Positions 8,256 through 15,560 of a stretch of DNA of 64,000 bases are shown here, piece by piece (position 1 is the stretch's first letter; each line of letters starts with the position of its first letter). Below the pieces are notes generated by a model. The model worked only from the letters and a program-made list of their open reading frames with translations. It had not been told where the DNA came from and searched no databases. Where the stretch lies: NCBI GenBank assembly GCA_046296195.1, contig JBKBLR010000011.1, forward strand, positions 1-64,000. The letters are read 5' to 3'. The translations under genes were made by a program, and so were the position numbers. The stretch comes from Amphiplicatus sp046296195 (GTDB lineage Bacteria; Pseudomonadota; Alphaproteobacteria; Caulobacterales; Parvularculaceae).

Positions 8256-8332
8256 TGGTCGGAGTGAGAGGATTCGAACCTCCGGCCCCTAGCTCCCGAA
8301 GCTAGTGCTCTACCAGGCTGAGCTACACTCCG
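8256..8332 (-). tRNA. tRNA-Pro(CGG)
   Basis: A full cloverleaf on the minus strand: acceptor CGGAGTG pairs with CACTCCG, anticodon stem CTAGC/GCTAG encloses loop TTCGGGA with anticodon CGG, and the T-arm is GGAGG-TTCGAAT-CCTCT. The discriminator A is followed by an encoded CCA. Reads proline codon CCG, which is heavily used here. Confidence 0.95.
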
Positions 8333-8344
8333 GCGGAGGCGGTG

Positions 8345-8372
8345 CTATAGCGGCGAGGTCAGGGCTTGGCAA
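8345..8372 (-). promoter_or_regulatory. Promoter of tRNA-Pro
   Basis: On the minus strand TTGCCA, 16 bp, CTATAG ends 12 bases before the tRNA 5' end. The same 16-bp spacing and a CTAT-type -10 precede the other two tRNAs in this window. Confidence 0.5.
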
Positions 8373-8398
8373 TCAAGCCTTGCGGGCTGTTTTCCTCG

Positions 8399-8426
8399 TT
8401 GATTTCCGCCTTGGCGGGGGCTATCA
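8399..8426 (+). promoter_or_regulatory. Promoter of tRNA-Gln
   Basis: TTGATT, 16 bp, CTATCA ends 12 bases before the tRNA-Gln 5' end. Matches the layout of the tRNA-Pro and tRNA-Thr promoters in the window. Confidence 0.5.
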
Positions 8427-8438
8427 GGCCGCTCCTCT

Positions 8439-8513
8439 TGGGGCGTCGCCAAGCGGTAAGGCAGCGGTTTTTGGTACCGCCATTCCTAGGTTCGAATCCT
8501 AGCGCCCCAGCCA
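8439..8513 (+). tRNA. tRNA-Gln(TTG)
   Basis: Acceptor TGGGGCG pairs with CGCCCCA, followed by discriminator G and an encoded CCA. The anticodon stem GCGGT/ACCGC holds loop TTTTGGT with anticodon TTG. The T-arm contains GGTTCGAATCC. Divergent from tRNA-Pro, about 106 bp between the two 5' ends. Confidence 0.95.
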
Positions 8514-8966
8514 GTTTGCAGCCGTTTACCATGCCGCGATCGGGCGCGCGCCCCGCCGGATTACGTTTTGGAGAGGCGGATGCTTGCGAAGCACCGCCGC
8601 AACAGGCCAGAGAATTCCGGCGCACAGGGATCAATTTTTTACTGATATTGCGCGCCGCGGCAGGGCCTGTTACAGATTAACGCGCCGAGGTCATTCTAGG
8701 GGTGACGAGCGATCGTCGGGCTTCGGGGCGAGGTTGGAGGGTTCGGCGGCGCGTCTGCAGGCGATTCTTCGTTGCAATACGCCGCGTTTCATTCAATCAT
8801 GATCGCCGAAGGGGAATTCGAGTCGGGGTGTGGCCATTCGTGTCGTGCGGCGGACGATTCAATTCAGCGAACGCGCGCCCCTTCGATCTTCCTCCTACTG
8901 AACAATCCGCAGGGCTCGCGCAGGGCCCTGCTTTAGCGACGCCGGAGCAAACCGTTAGGTGAGGCA
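8514..8966. other. Leader region upstream of the TonB-system operon
   Basis: 453 bp with no convincing gene; the frames through it are short and lack ribosome sites. A weak promoter-like pair, TTACAG (8670-8675), 16 bp, CATTCT (8692-8697), points at the operon and would leave a leader of about 260 bases before the first ATG. A long leader could carry regulation, but no known riboswitch pattern is recognised. Confidence 0.4.
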
Positions 8967-9746
8967 ATGAAGATGAGAGCACTGGTTCTGGGATCAACGG
9001 CGGCGATCGCGATCGCCTTTGGTGGATCTGCCTTCGCGCAGTTCTCGGCCGCGCTCAACGAGAGCGAAGCGACGGCGCGCGAGGCCAAGGCCTCGCAGCA
9101 GCGGATCGAGCAGCTCGACGATCAGACGACGGCGCTCATCAACGACTACCGCGCCAACCTCAAGCAGCTTGAGGCGGCGACGCGGTATAACGCCTCGCTC
9201 AACCGCAACATCCAGGCGCAGCAGCGCCAGCTTCAGCGCCTCCGGACCGACATCGACAACGTCGCCGGGCTCCAGCGCGGCATGCAGCCCCTGATGGAGG
9301 ACATGGTCGCCACCTTCGGCGATCTCGTCGCGGCGGACCTTCCCTTCAACCTCGAGGGCCCTGACGGGCGTCTCGCCCGGGTCGAGCGTCTCAACAAAGT
9401 GATGGGCGACCCGAGCCTCTCGGCGGCGCAGCGCTATCGTCTCATCGTCGAGGCCTATCAGATCGAGAACGAATTCGGCCGCACCATCGGCTCCTATGAA
9501 GGCTCGATCGACGACGGCGGCACGCTGCGCACCGGTGAATTCCTGCGCGTCGGCCGCATCGCGTTGATGTTCAAGACCGCCGACGACTCCGTCCTCAAGA
9601 TTTGGGACAAGGATCAGAAGTCGTGGGTCAACCTCAACAAGTCCTATCTGCCGGACGTCCGGCTCGGCCTCAGGATGGCGAAGGAGCAGACCGCTCCCGC
9701 GCTCCTGCCGGTGCCGGTGAAGGCGCCGACCAAATCCGCTGAGTAA
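8967..9746 (+). CDS. DUF3450 periplasmic coiled-coil protein of the TonB system
   Basis: 259 residues. Residues 1-24 are a signal peptide ending SAFAQ. Residues 30-110 are a long coiled coil (heptads such as QRIEQLDDQTTALIN and RQLQRLRTDIDN). The rest, including GDLVAADLPF and YRLIVEAYQIENEFGRTIG, matches DUF3450. In vibrios and xanthomonads this family is the first gene of TonB operons built on a TtpC-like ExbB, and it is thought to be an accessory to the energy-transducing complex in the periplasm. GGTGAGG before the ATG supports this start. First gene of the seven-gene run to 14903, followed 37 bp later by the long ExbB-like gene. Confidence 0.88.
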   Translation: MKMRALVLGSTAAIAIAFGGSAFAQFSAALNESEATAREAKASQQRIEQLDDQTTALINDYRANLKQLEAATRYNASLNRNIQAQQRQLQRLRTDIDNVAGLQRGMQPLMEDMVATFGDLVAADLPFNLEGPDGRLARVERLNKVMGDPSLSAAQRYRLIVEAYQIENEFGRTIGSYEGSIDDGGTLRTGEFLRVGRIALMFKTADDSVLKIWDKDQKSWVNLNKSYLPDVRLGLRMAKEQTAPALLPVPVKAPTKSAE

Positions 9747-9783
9747 ACGCTGACGCAACAAGCATCCTGAAGGAACCAGTCTC

Positions 9784-11172
9784 ATGAATATCCTCAAGCT
9801 TGCAGGCGCTTCCCTGATCGCCGGCGTCGCGGCCCTCGCCATCGCAGCGCCCGGCGCGGCGCAGGACACGGCGGCCCAGCCCGCCGCGCGTCAGCTGACG
9901 CTCGACCAGGTGCTCCAGGCCGTCCGTCGCGAACGGTCTGAATCGAGCGCGGAGAACAAGGCGCGCGAAGAACGCTTCCTGCGCGACCGCAACAACCAGC
10001 AGGCCGAGCTTGCCCGCGTCCGCGGTCAGGTGGCGGCCGCGGAAGCCGAATCGACCCGCCTTGAAGCGGCGATGGCGGCGAACCAGGCCGAGATCGACAA
10101 GCTCGATCAGGAACTCGCCTCGAAGCAGGGCGAATTCCAGGAACTCTTCGGCGCCGCACGGTCGGCCGCGGCGGACCTCACCGCCCAGCTTCAGGGCTCG
10201 ATCATCAGCGCCGAATTTCCGGGGCGCACGGATGAACTCCGCGAAGTCGCGCAGACGGACACGCTGCCGACCGAAACCCAGCTCCGCTACCTCTACGAGA
10301 CGCTCGTCCAGCAGATCGCCGAACAGGCGAAGGTCTCGACCTTCACGGCGAATGTCGCGCGCGCCGACGGGTCGGCTGAGGCTCGCGAGATCACCCGTAT
10401 CGGGCCCTTCGTCGCGTTCTCGGGCGGCCGTTACCTCACCTACAAGGGCGACCAGAACATCCTGGCCTTTCTCGCCCGCCAACCGGCCGGCGCCGTCACC
10501 GGCGCGGCGCGCGCGGTCGAAAACGCCAAAGGTGACGGCTTTACGAGGGGCGTCATCGACCCCTCGCTCGGCACCCTGCTCGGCCTCATCGTCGAGACGC
10601 CGACGCTTAATGAGCGCGTCCAGCAAGGCGGCACGATCGGCTATATCACGCTGGCGATCGGCGCGCTTGCTTTCGTCTGGGGCGTTTTCCGCTGGTTCAC
10701 GCTGACCTCGACCGCGGGCGCGGTGAAGACGCAGGCGCGCCGTCCGAAGGCGTCGAAATCGAACCCGCTCGGCCGCGTGATGCTCGCCTATGAGAGCGTC
10801 GGCAACAAGAACGACGTCGCCGCTGTCGAGGCGGCGCTCGACGACGCGATCCTGAAAGAGATTCCGAAGCTGGAAAGCGGCCTCAATCTCGTCAAGATCG
10901 CCTCGAACATCGCGCCGCTGCTCGGCCTTCTCGGCACGGTCATCGGGATGGTCATCACCTTCCAGTCGATCACGCTCTTCGGCACCGGCGACCCGCAGAT
11001 CATGGCCTCGGGCATTTCGACGGCGCTGATGACGACTGTTATCGGTCTCGTCGTCTCGATCCCGCTCGTGGTCCTGCACGCCTTCGCCTCGGGCGCGGCC
11101 AACCGCGTCGTCCAGATCCTCGAGGAGCAGGCGGCGGGCATTATCGCCGAACACGCCGACGGCCGCCGTTAG
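9784..11172 (+). CDS. Long MotA/TolQ/ExbB proton-channel protein (TtpC-like)
   Basis: 462 residues in three parts. A signal peptide ends near GAAQ (residue 28). A periplasmic region of about 250 residues begins with a coiled coil (residues 45-125) and resembles the N-terminal extension of TtpC. The MotA/TolQ/ExbB domain starts near residue 280 with a membrane helix (TLAIGALAFVWGVFRWF). It ends with LLGLLGTVIGMVITFQS and SGISTALMTTVIGLVVSIPL, the two channel helices. TtpC couples the proton channel to TonB in Vibrio TonB2/3-type systems. Sits between the DUF3450 protein and a short ExbB, 31 bp from the latter. Confidence 0.9.
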   Translation: MNILKLAGASLIAGVAALAIAAPGAAQDTAAQPAARQLTLDQVLQAVRRERSESSAENKAREERFLRDRNNQQAELARVRGQVAAAEAESTRLEAAMAANQAEIDKLDQELASKQGEFQELFGAARSAAADLTAQLQGSIISAEFPGRTDELREVAQTDTLPTETQLRYLYETLVQQIAEQAKVSTFTANVARADGSAEAREITRIGPFVAFSGGRYLTYKGDQNILAFLARQPAGAVTGAARAVENAKGDGFTRGVIDPSLGTLLGLIVETPTLNERVQQGGTIGYITLAIGALAFVWGVFRWFTLTSTAGAVKTQARRPKASKSNPLGRVMLAYESVGNKNDVAAVEAALDDAILKEIPKLESGLNLVKIASNIAPLLGLLGTVIGMVITFQSITLFGTGDPQIMASGISTALMTTVIGLVVSIPLVVLHAFASGAANRVVQILEEQAAGIIAEHADGRR

Positions 11173-11203
11173 GCCGCCGACAGCACGCGAAAGGAACCCT
11201 CTC

Positions 11204-11722
11204 ATGGGCTTTCTGCGAGGACCCTACGAAGCGCTTCAGGCGTTCGTCCTGAGCGGTGGTCCCGTTCTCGTCGCGATCCTCATCCTCTCTTTCATTCTGT
11301 GGGGACTCATCGTCGAGCGCGGGATCTACTGGCTGACGGCGCATGGCGCCGTCGCCGCCCGGGCGAAGCGGGCGTGGAAAGCGCGCGCCGACAAGACGTC
11401 CTGGAAGGCGCAGAAATTTCGCGAGCGCCTGCTCTCGGAAGTGCGCCAAGAAGACTCGCAGTTCAACGGCGCCATTCAGGTTCTGGTCAGCGTCGTGCCG
11501 CTGCTCGGCCTTCTCGGCACCGTGACGGGGATGGTCTATGTGTTCGACGTCATGGCGGTGACGGGCTCGTCGAATGCGCGCTTGATGGCCGAGGGCATCA
11601 GCCGCGCCACCTTGCCGACGATGGCGGGGCTTGCGACGTCCGTGTCGGGCGTTCTCTTCACCTATTGGTTTCCGCGCTTCGCCGAGCGGGCTTCGACCAA
11701 GCTCGCCGACGAACTGAAATAG
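11204..11722 (+). CDS. exbB: ExbB-type proton-channel protein
   Basis: 172 residues, the size of a compact ExbB. Three membrane helices are visible: residues 18-40, and the paired channel helices VVPLLGLLGTVTGMVYVF and the GLATSVSGVLFTYWF region near the C-terminus. With ExbD it forms the inner-membrane proton channel that energises TonB. Ribosome site AAAGGA precedes the ATG. The operon therefore has two ExbB-type subunits of different length, as in TtpC-dependent systems where both are needed. Confidence 0.92.
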   Translation: MGFLRGPYEALQAFVLSGGPVLVAILILSFILWGLIVERGIYWLTAHGAVAARAKRAWKARADKTSWKAQKFRERLLSEVRQEDSQFNGAIQVLVSVVPLLGLLGTVTGMVYVFDVMAVTGSSNARLMAEGISRATLPTMAGLATSVSGVLFTYWFPRFAERASTKLADELK

Positions 11723-11735
11723 GAGCGCGGGACCG

Positions 11736-12149
11736 ATGGCAAAGAAACGCTCCCACAAGGCGCCCGCCGGCGATGATGTGAACGTGACGCCGCTGATGGA
11801 CATCGTGTTCATCATGCTGATCTTCTTCATCGTCACGGCGACCTTCGCCCGTGAGAAGGGCATCGACGTCAAGACCCCCGAAGACACGCCGCCCGACGAC
11901 AAGACGGTGCCGCCTCCCGCGCTCCTCCTGTCGATTCAGAAGGACGGCTTCGTCAGGGTCAACAATGTCCGCATCATCGACCCCTTGTCGACGAAGCCGA
12001 CGGTCGAGGAATTCATGGCGCGCGAGCCCAAGGGCGTCGTGCTCGTCAGCGCGGCGCCGACCTCGCCCGCCGGCATCGCGGTGACTGTGATGGACCAGGC
12101 CTATGCCGGCAAGGCGTCGGCGGTGTCGCTCGCCTTGCAGCAGGAATGA
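11736..12149 (+). CDS. exbD: ExbD-type protein, first copy
   Basis: 137 residues: a short cytoplasmic N-terminus, one membrane helix beginning VTPLMDIVFIMLIFFIV with the proton-carrying Asp, and a periplasmic domain. The Asp in PLMD is the conserved residue of the ExbD/TolR/MotB group. Its 43-bp stretch coding for the helix is identical in DNA to the second copy. The periplasmic halves differ strongly (IRDP- versus ENKIW-type strands), so the two are old paralogues or have exchanged this segment. 13 bp after exbB. Confidence 0.92.
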   Translation: MAKKRSHKAPAGDDVNVTPLMDIVFIMLIFFIVTATFAREKGIDVKTPEDTPPDDKTVPPPALLLSIQKDGFVRVNNVRIIDPLSTKPTVEEFMAREPKGVVLVSAAPTSPAGIAVTVMDQAYAGKASAVSLALQQE

Positions 12150-12198
12150 CGGCGCCCGAACGGGCGAGCTGAATGCGATCTAAACGGCGGAAGAAAGC

Positions 12199-12612
12199 AT
12201 GGCGATCAAGCGTCAGAGAGTAGGGTCGGATTCGGGCGGCGACGACATCAACGTCACGCCGTTGATGGACATCGTGTTCATCATGCTGATCTTCTTCATC
12301 GTCACTTCGACCTTCGTGAAGGAGCCGGGGATCGACATCAATCGTCCAGAGGCTCAGACCGCGAGGGAGCGCAAACTCGCCGGCATCCTCGTCGCGGTCA
12401 GCAGCGAAAACAAGATCTGGATCAACAAGGAAGAAGTGCCGCTCGACGCGGTCAAGGTCGCCGTCGAGAAGCTGAAACAGGAAAACCCCAAGGCGACCGC
12501 GGTCGTTCAGGTCGATACGGGCGCGCAATCGCGCTACCTCGTTGAGGTCGTGAACCAGATCCGGAACGCCGGCGTCGACGAGATCGCCGTGTCGACGGAA
12601 GATCCGAACTAG
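12199..12612 (+). CDS. exbD: ExbD-type protein, second copy
   Basis: 137 residues with the same plan as the first copy: helix from VTPLMDIVFIMLIFFIV with the conserved Asp, then a periplasmic domain including VVQVDTGAQSRYLVEVVNQI, typical of ExbD. Tandem, unequal ExbD genes occur in xanthomonad TonB clusters, where only one is essential for iron uptake. A separate partner for each ExbB-type subunit, or a heteromeric stator, is possible; that is inference. 49 bp after the first copy and 18 bp before tonB. Confidence 0.9.
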   Translation: MAIKRQRVGSDSGGDDINVTPLMDIVFIMLIFFIVTSTFVKEPGIDINRPEAQTARERKLAGILVAVSSENKIWINKEEVPLDAVKVAVEKLKQENPKATAVVQVDTGAQSRYLVEVVNQIRNAGVDEIAVSTEDPN

Positions 12613-12630
12613 AAGGGAAGGAGACCGCTG

Positions 12631-13230
12631 ATGGGTTCCCTGTTCCGACTGATCCTTGGCGTTCCGGGCGCGTTCCTGATCACGGCGCTGCTGTTCCTTG
12701 GCATGGCCTACATGATCAAGCAGGACGCCAAACTCGACGAGGAGCGCGACGCGCTCAACATTTCGATCACCCAGCAGCTGAAGGACACGGACCTTTCGGC
12801 GAACCGGGAATTCAAGCGCCCGACTCTCGACACGCCGCCGCCGCCGCCGCCGTCGGTCGTCGACGCCTCGAACCGCCCTTCGCTCGACGGCGTTCGCGCG
12901 CAGGTTCCGACCCTCGACGTCAAGCTCAACATCGGCACCGGATTCAACCCGGACCGCGACGCGCAGCCGCTCGTCCGCATTCCGCCGCAATATCCTGAGC
13001 GCTGCATGCAGCGCGCCAAGGCGCGGGAGCAGGTCGTCGTCGAGTTCGACGTGACGCCGGAAGGCACGACGACCAATCCGCGCGTCATCGACTCCACGAA
13101 CAGCTGCCTCAACAGCGCGGCGACGAAGTCGGTCGAGCGCTGGAAATACCAGCCGAAGATCGTCGAGAACAAGGCCGAGTGGCGGCGCGGCGTGCAGACG
13201 GTCGTGACGTTCGAACTGTCGGATGGCTGA
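12631..13230 (+). CDS. tonB: TonB-family energy transducer
   Basis: 199 residues. One membrane helix at residues 8-29, a very short proline run (TPPPPPPS near residue 70) instead of the long Pro-rich spacer of E. coli TonB, then a C-terminal TonB domain from about residue 110 (PQYPERCMQRAKAREQVVVEF to the VERWKYQP motif). Two cysteines in this domain (RCMQ and NSCL) could form a disulfide. The short spacer is typical of TonB2/TonB3 proteins that depend on accessory periplasmic partners, which fits the DUF3450 and TtpC-like genes in this operon. Confidence 0.9.
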   Translation: MGSLFRLILGVPGAFLITALLFLGMAYMIKQDAKLDEERDALNISITQQLKDTDLSANREFKRPTLDTPPPPPPSVVDASNRPSLDGVRAQVPTLDVKLNIGTGFNPDRDAQPLVRIPPQYPERCMQRAKAREQVVVEFDVTPEGTTTNPRVIDSTNSCLNSAATKSVERWKYQPKIVENKAEWRRGVQTVVTFELSDG

Positions 13231-13283
13231 TCGGACGGCTCCGGCGGAGACGTGGGTCAGGTTTTTTGGGTCAAGGCGACGAG

Positions 13284-14903
13284 ATGATGAAACTGAGGAA
13301 CGCAATCGCCGGCGCGCTCGCCGCAGGGGCCATGATCGGCGTGGGAAGCGTCGGACTCGCGCAGCCGCAGGTCCCTGACAGCGCGGGCAACTCGGAAGGC
13401 TCCCGCATCGACAGACGGAACGCCCAGGAAGGCGAAGAGGACAACCAGCCGCGGCGGACCTCGCAGACGCTGGATCCGGGCGTCGCGAAAGTGCTCGGCG
13501 AGGTCTTCGAGCTCCAGAACCTCAAGCCGCCGCAATTGCAGCCGGCCCTTCAGAAGCTGAATGACCTCGTCGCTTCGAAGCCGAACATGAAGCCGTACGA
13601 CAAGTCGACGACGCTGCAGATGCGCGGGTCGGTCAAGGTCCAGCTCGACGACTATCAGGGGGCCTTGCGCGATTTCCAGGCGGCGCTCGACGCCGGCGGC
13701 CTGCCGCCCAACCAGAACAACCAGCTGCGCTATTTCATCGCCCAGATCCAGTTTCAGCTCGAGAATTATCAGGCGGCGATCACCGGCCTCAACCAGTGGA
13801 TCGCGTCGGCGCGCGCCGACGGCGTGCCGGTCGACGCCAATGCCTATTACCTGCTCGCGGCCGCCTACACGCAGATCAAGCCGCCGAACTGGCGGGCCGC
13901 GCAAGGACCGGCGGAGCAGGCGATCGCCGCCCGCACCGAGCCGAAGAAGTCGGACCACGACCTTCTGAACCTCATCTATTCCGAGCTGAACGACAATTCG
14001 CGGCGCGGGCCGCTGCTCGAGAAGATGATCAACCTCTGGCCGAACGAGCGTTCCTACTGGGTACAGCTCTCGGGCTTCTATTCGACGACCGGCAAGGACC
14101 AGGACGCCTTCTCGGTTCTCGAGGTCGCCTACCGCGCGGGTCTTCTGACGCGAGAGTCCGAACTCATCACGCTCATCAACTATTATTCCTATTTCGATAA
14201 CCCCTATCGCGGCGCCAAATTGATGGAGCGAGAGATGGAGGCGGGCCGCATTGCGCGCACCGTCAAGAATCTCACGCTCCTTTCCCAGCTCTGGAGCCAG
14301 GCGCGCGAGCACAAGCGGGCGATTCCGGTGCTGCAGTCTGCCGCGCAGTCGGCGGGCGACGGCGAACTCTTCTATCGCCTCGGCCAGGTGCTGCTCGCGG
14401 ACGAACAATATGCGGCGGCAGACCGCGCGCTGACGCAGGCGATCAACAAGGGCGGCATGAACGCCAAGAAGACGGGCGACGCCTGGCTGCTGATCGGCAC
14501 GGCGCGGTTCAGCGCCGCCAAGCCGGAAGACTGCGAACAACGCGCGCGCGCGCGTCAGGCCTTCGTCAACGCGCAGCGATATCCGGACTCGGCGCGCCAG
14601 GCGTCGGACTGGGTGCGTTACATCGACGCGATCACGAGTACGCTCGCCGCTCAGGACAGGCTCGAGCAGCAGCAGAACGAGGACGCGCGTCAGGACCAGA
14701 TCGCGCGCCTGAAGCAGGCGATCCAGGTCTGCCGCTTGCGCGGCGGCGCCGAGGATTGCGCCGGTCAAGAAGCGCAGCTCAAGGCGCTGGTCGACGCCGG
14801 TCCGGTCCCGCTGCGCTCGAGCTGCGGCGGGCCCGCCGCTCCGGCGGATGGCGCACCGGCTGCGCCGGCCCAGCCATCCGCCCCCGAAGGCGGCGGTCAG
14901 TAG
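13284..14903 (+). CDS. TPR-repeat protein of the TonB operon
   Basis: 539 residues from ATG 13284. A signal peptide ends at VGLAQ (about residue 27). From residue 60 onward it consists of TPR-like helical repeats (YQGALRDFQAALDAG, LENYQAAITGLNQW, YAAADRALTQAINKG). The C-terminus is low complexity, rich in Ala, Pro and Gly. TPR proteins in the same operon position are known in TonB2/TonB3-type clusters (TtpA/TtpB-like) and are thought to organise the periplasmic part of the complex. Last gene of the operon; a hairpin terminator follows. An in-frame longer start upstream has no ribosome site. Confidence 0.85.
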   Translation: MMKLRNAIAGALAAGAMIGVGSVGLAQPQVPDSAGNSEGSRIDRRNAQEGEEDNQPRRTSQTLDPGVAKVLGEVFELQNLKPPQLQPALQKLNDLVASKPNMKPYDKSTTLQMRGSVKVQLDDYQGALRDFQAALDAGGLPPNQNNQLRYFIAQIQFQLENYQAAITGLNQWIASARADGVPVDANAYYLLAAAYTQIKPPNWRAAQGPAEQAIAARTEPKKSDHDLLNLIYSELNDNSRRGPLLEKMINLWPNERSYWVQLSGFYSTTGKDQDAFSVLEVAYRAGLLTRESELITLINYYSYFDNPYRGAKLMEREMEAGRIARTVKNLTLLSQLWSQAREHKRAIPVLQSAAQSAGDGELFYRLGQVLLADEQYAAADRALTQAINKGGMNAKKTGDAWLLIGTARFSAAKPEDCEQRARARQAFVNAQRYPDSARQASDWVRYIDAITSTLAAQDRLEQQQNEDARQDQIARLKQAIQVCRLRGGAEDCAGQEAQLKALVDAGPVPLRSSCGGPAAPADGAPAAPAQPSAPEGGGQ

Positions 14904-14927
14904 GCCGAAAAATTCGCTTCACGAAAA

Positions 14928-14950
14928 GGGGCGGCTCCGAGGGCCGCCCT
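14928..14950 (+). terminator. Terminator of the TonB-system operon
   Basis: Stem GGGCGGC (14929-14935) pairs with GCCGCCC (14943-14949), 25 bp after the TPR gene. The trailing T tract is short, and the stem also lies between convergent genes, so it may serve both. Confidence 0.6.
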
Positions 14951-14975
14951 TCATCGTTTCCCTCGGCGCGTCGCG

Positions 14976-15185
14976 TCACAGCGTGTCATCGAGGATGAAC
15001 GTCACCTTCAAGACGACGCGGTATTCCTTGATCTTGCCATTGTCGAGGACGATCGACTGGTCCTTGACCCAGGCGCCTTCGATGTTCTTGAGCGTCTTGT
15101 TGGCGCGCTCGATGCCATTTTCGATAGCGTCTTTGAAGCTCTTCGGCGATCCGCAGATGATTTCCGATACGCGGGCGACGGCCAT
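14976..15185 (-). CDS. Dodecin family flavin-binding protein
   Basis: 69 residues, the normal dodecin size. The sequence runs through SEIICGSPKSFKDAIENGIERA, then an edge strand with IEGAWVKDQSIVLDNGKIKEYRVVLKVTFIL, the usual dodecin pattern with the Trp that stacks on bound flavin. Dodecins assemble into hollow dodecamers that store or buffer riboflavin and FMN in the cytoplasm. Single gene facing the TonB operon; upstream lies the DUF1203 remnant. Confidence 0.92.
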   Translation of the reverse strand: MAVARVSEIICGSPKSFKDAIENGIERANKTLKNIEGAWVKDQSIVLDNGKIKEYRVVLKVTFILDDTL

Positions 15186-15273
15186 AAGTCTCTCCTGACG
15201 GTTCGAAGGGCGCGGCCCTACGCAGCGCCCGCTCGCGTGCCGAGCCTAACAGCCGCGCCCTGCCGACGCAAAA

Positions 15274-15421
15274 TCAGGCGCGACGGATCTCGGCGACGAA
15301 GCATCCATGCATGGCGTTGTGGGCGTGGATGCAGGCCGCCGCGGGCGGCGAGCGCCTCATCGGACAACGAAAACAGCGGGCGTAAATCGGCGGGGTCAAG
15401 GGCGCGGATGACAAAGGACAT
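15274..15421 (-). pseudogene. DUF1203 gene remnant with a large internal deletion
   Basis: From ATG 15421 the first 22 codons give the DUF1203 start (MSFVIRALDPADLRPLF, then LSDEALAARG). Right after this, in another frame, comes the family's C-terminal end ACIHAHNAMHGCFVAEIRRA and a stop at 15274. DUF1203 proteins are about 150-160 residues, so roughly 110 residues are missing between the two ends and the frame is shifted. A ribosome site (AAGGAG) is still present before the ATG. This is a decayed gene, not a small functional one. Confidence 0.78.
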
Positions 15422-15502
15422 CACGTTCTCCTTATGAGATGCGTGGAGCATCGCAGCCGCCGAATTCCGGCACGACCCGATTGTTGCGGCGGCGCGATTG
15501 TG

Positions 15503-15524
15503 AAAAACCCCGCCGACGGCGGGG
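15503..15524 (-). terminator. Terminator of etfBA
   Basis: Stem CCCCGCC (15508-15514), loop GAC, GGCGGGG (15518-15524). On the minus strand it is followed by TTTTT. It lies 37 bp after the etfA stop, and an outer ATTGTGA/TCACAAT pairing lengthens the stem. Confidence 0.85.
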
Positions 15525-15560
15525 TTGTCTCACAATTGAAATTTCGCAGTCGGACGCGCG

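Noticed and set aside
9670..11205. A 511-residue minus-strand open frame opposite the TtpC-like gene
   Set aside because: It is a shadow of a gene with clear domains on the plus strand.
15218..15451. A 77-residue protein in this frame
   Set aside because: Only the first 22 residues after ATG 15421 fit a family; the rest is out-of-frame reading of the DUF1203 C-terminal end.
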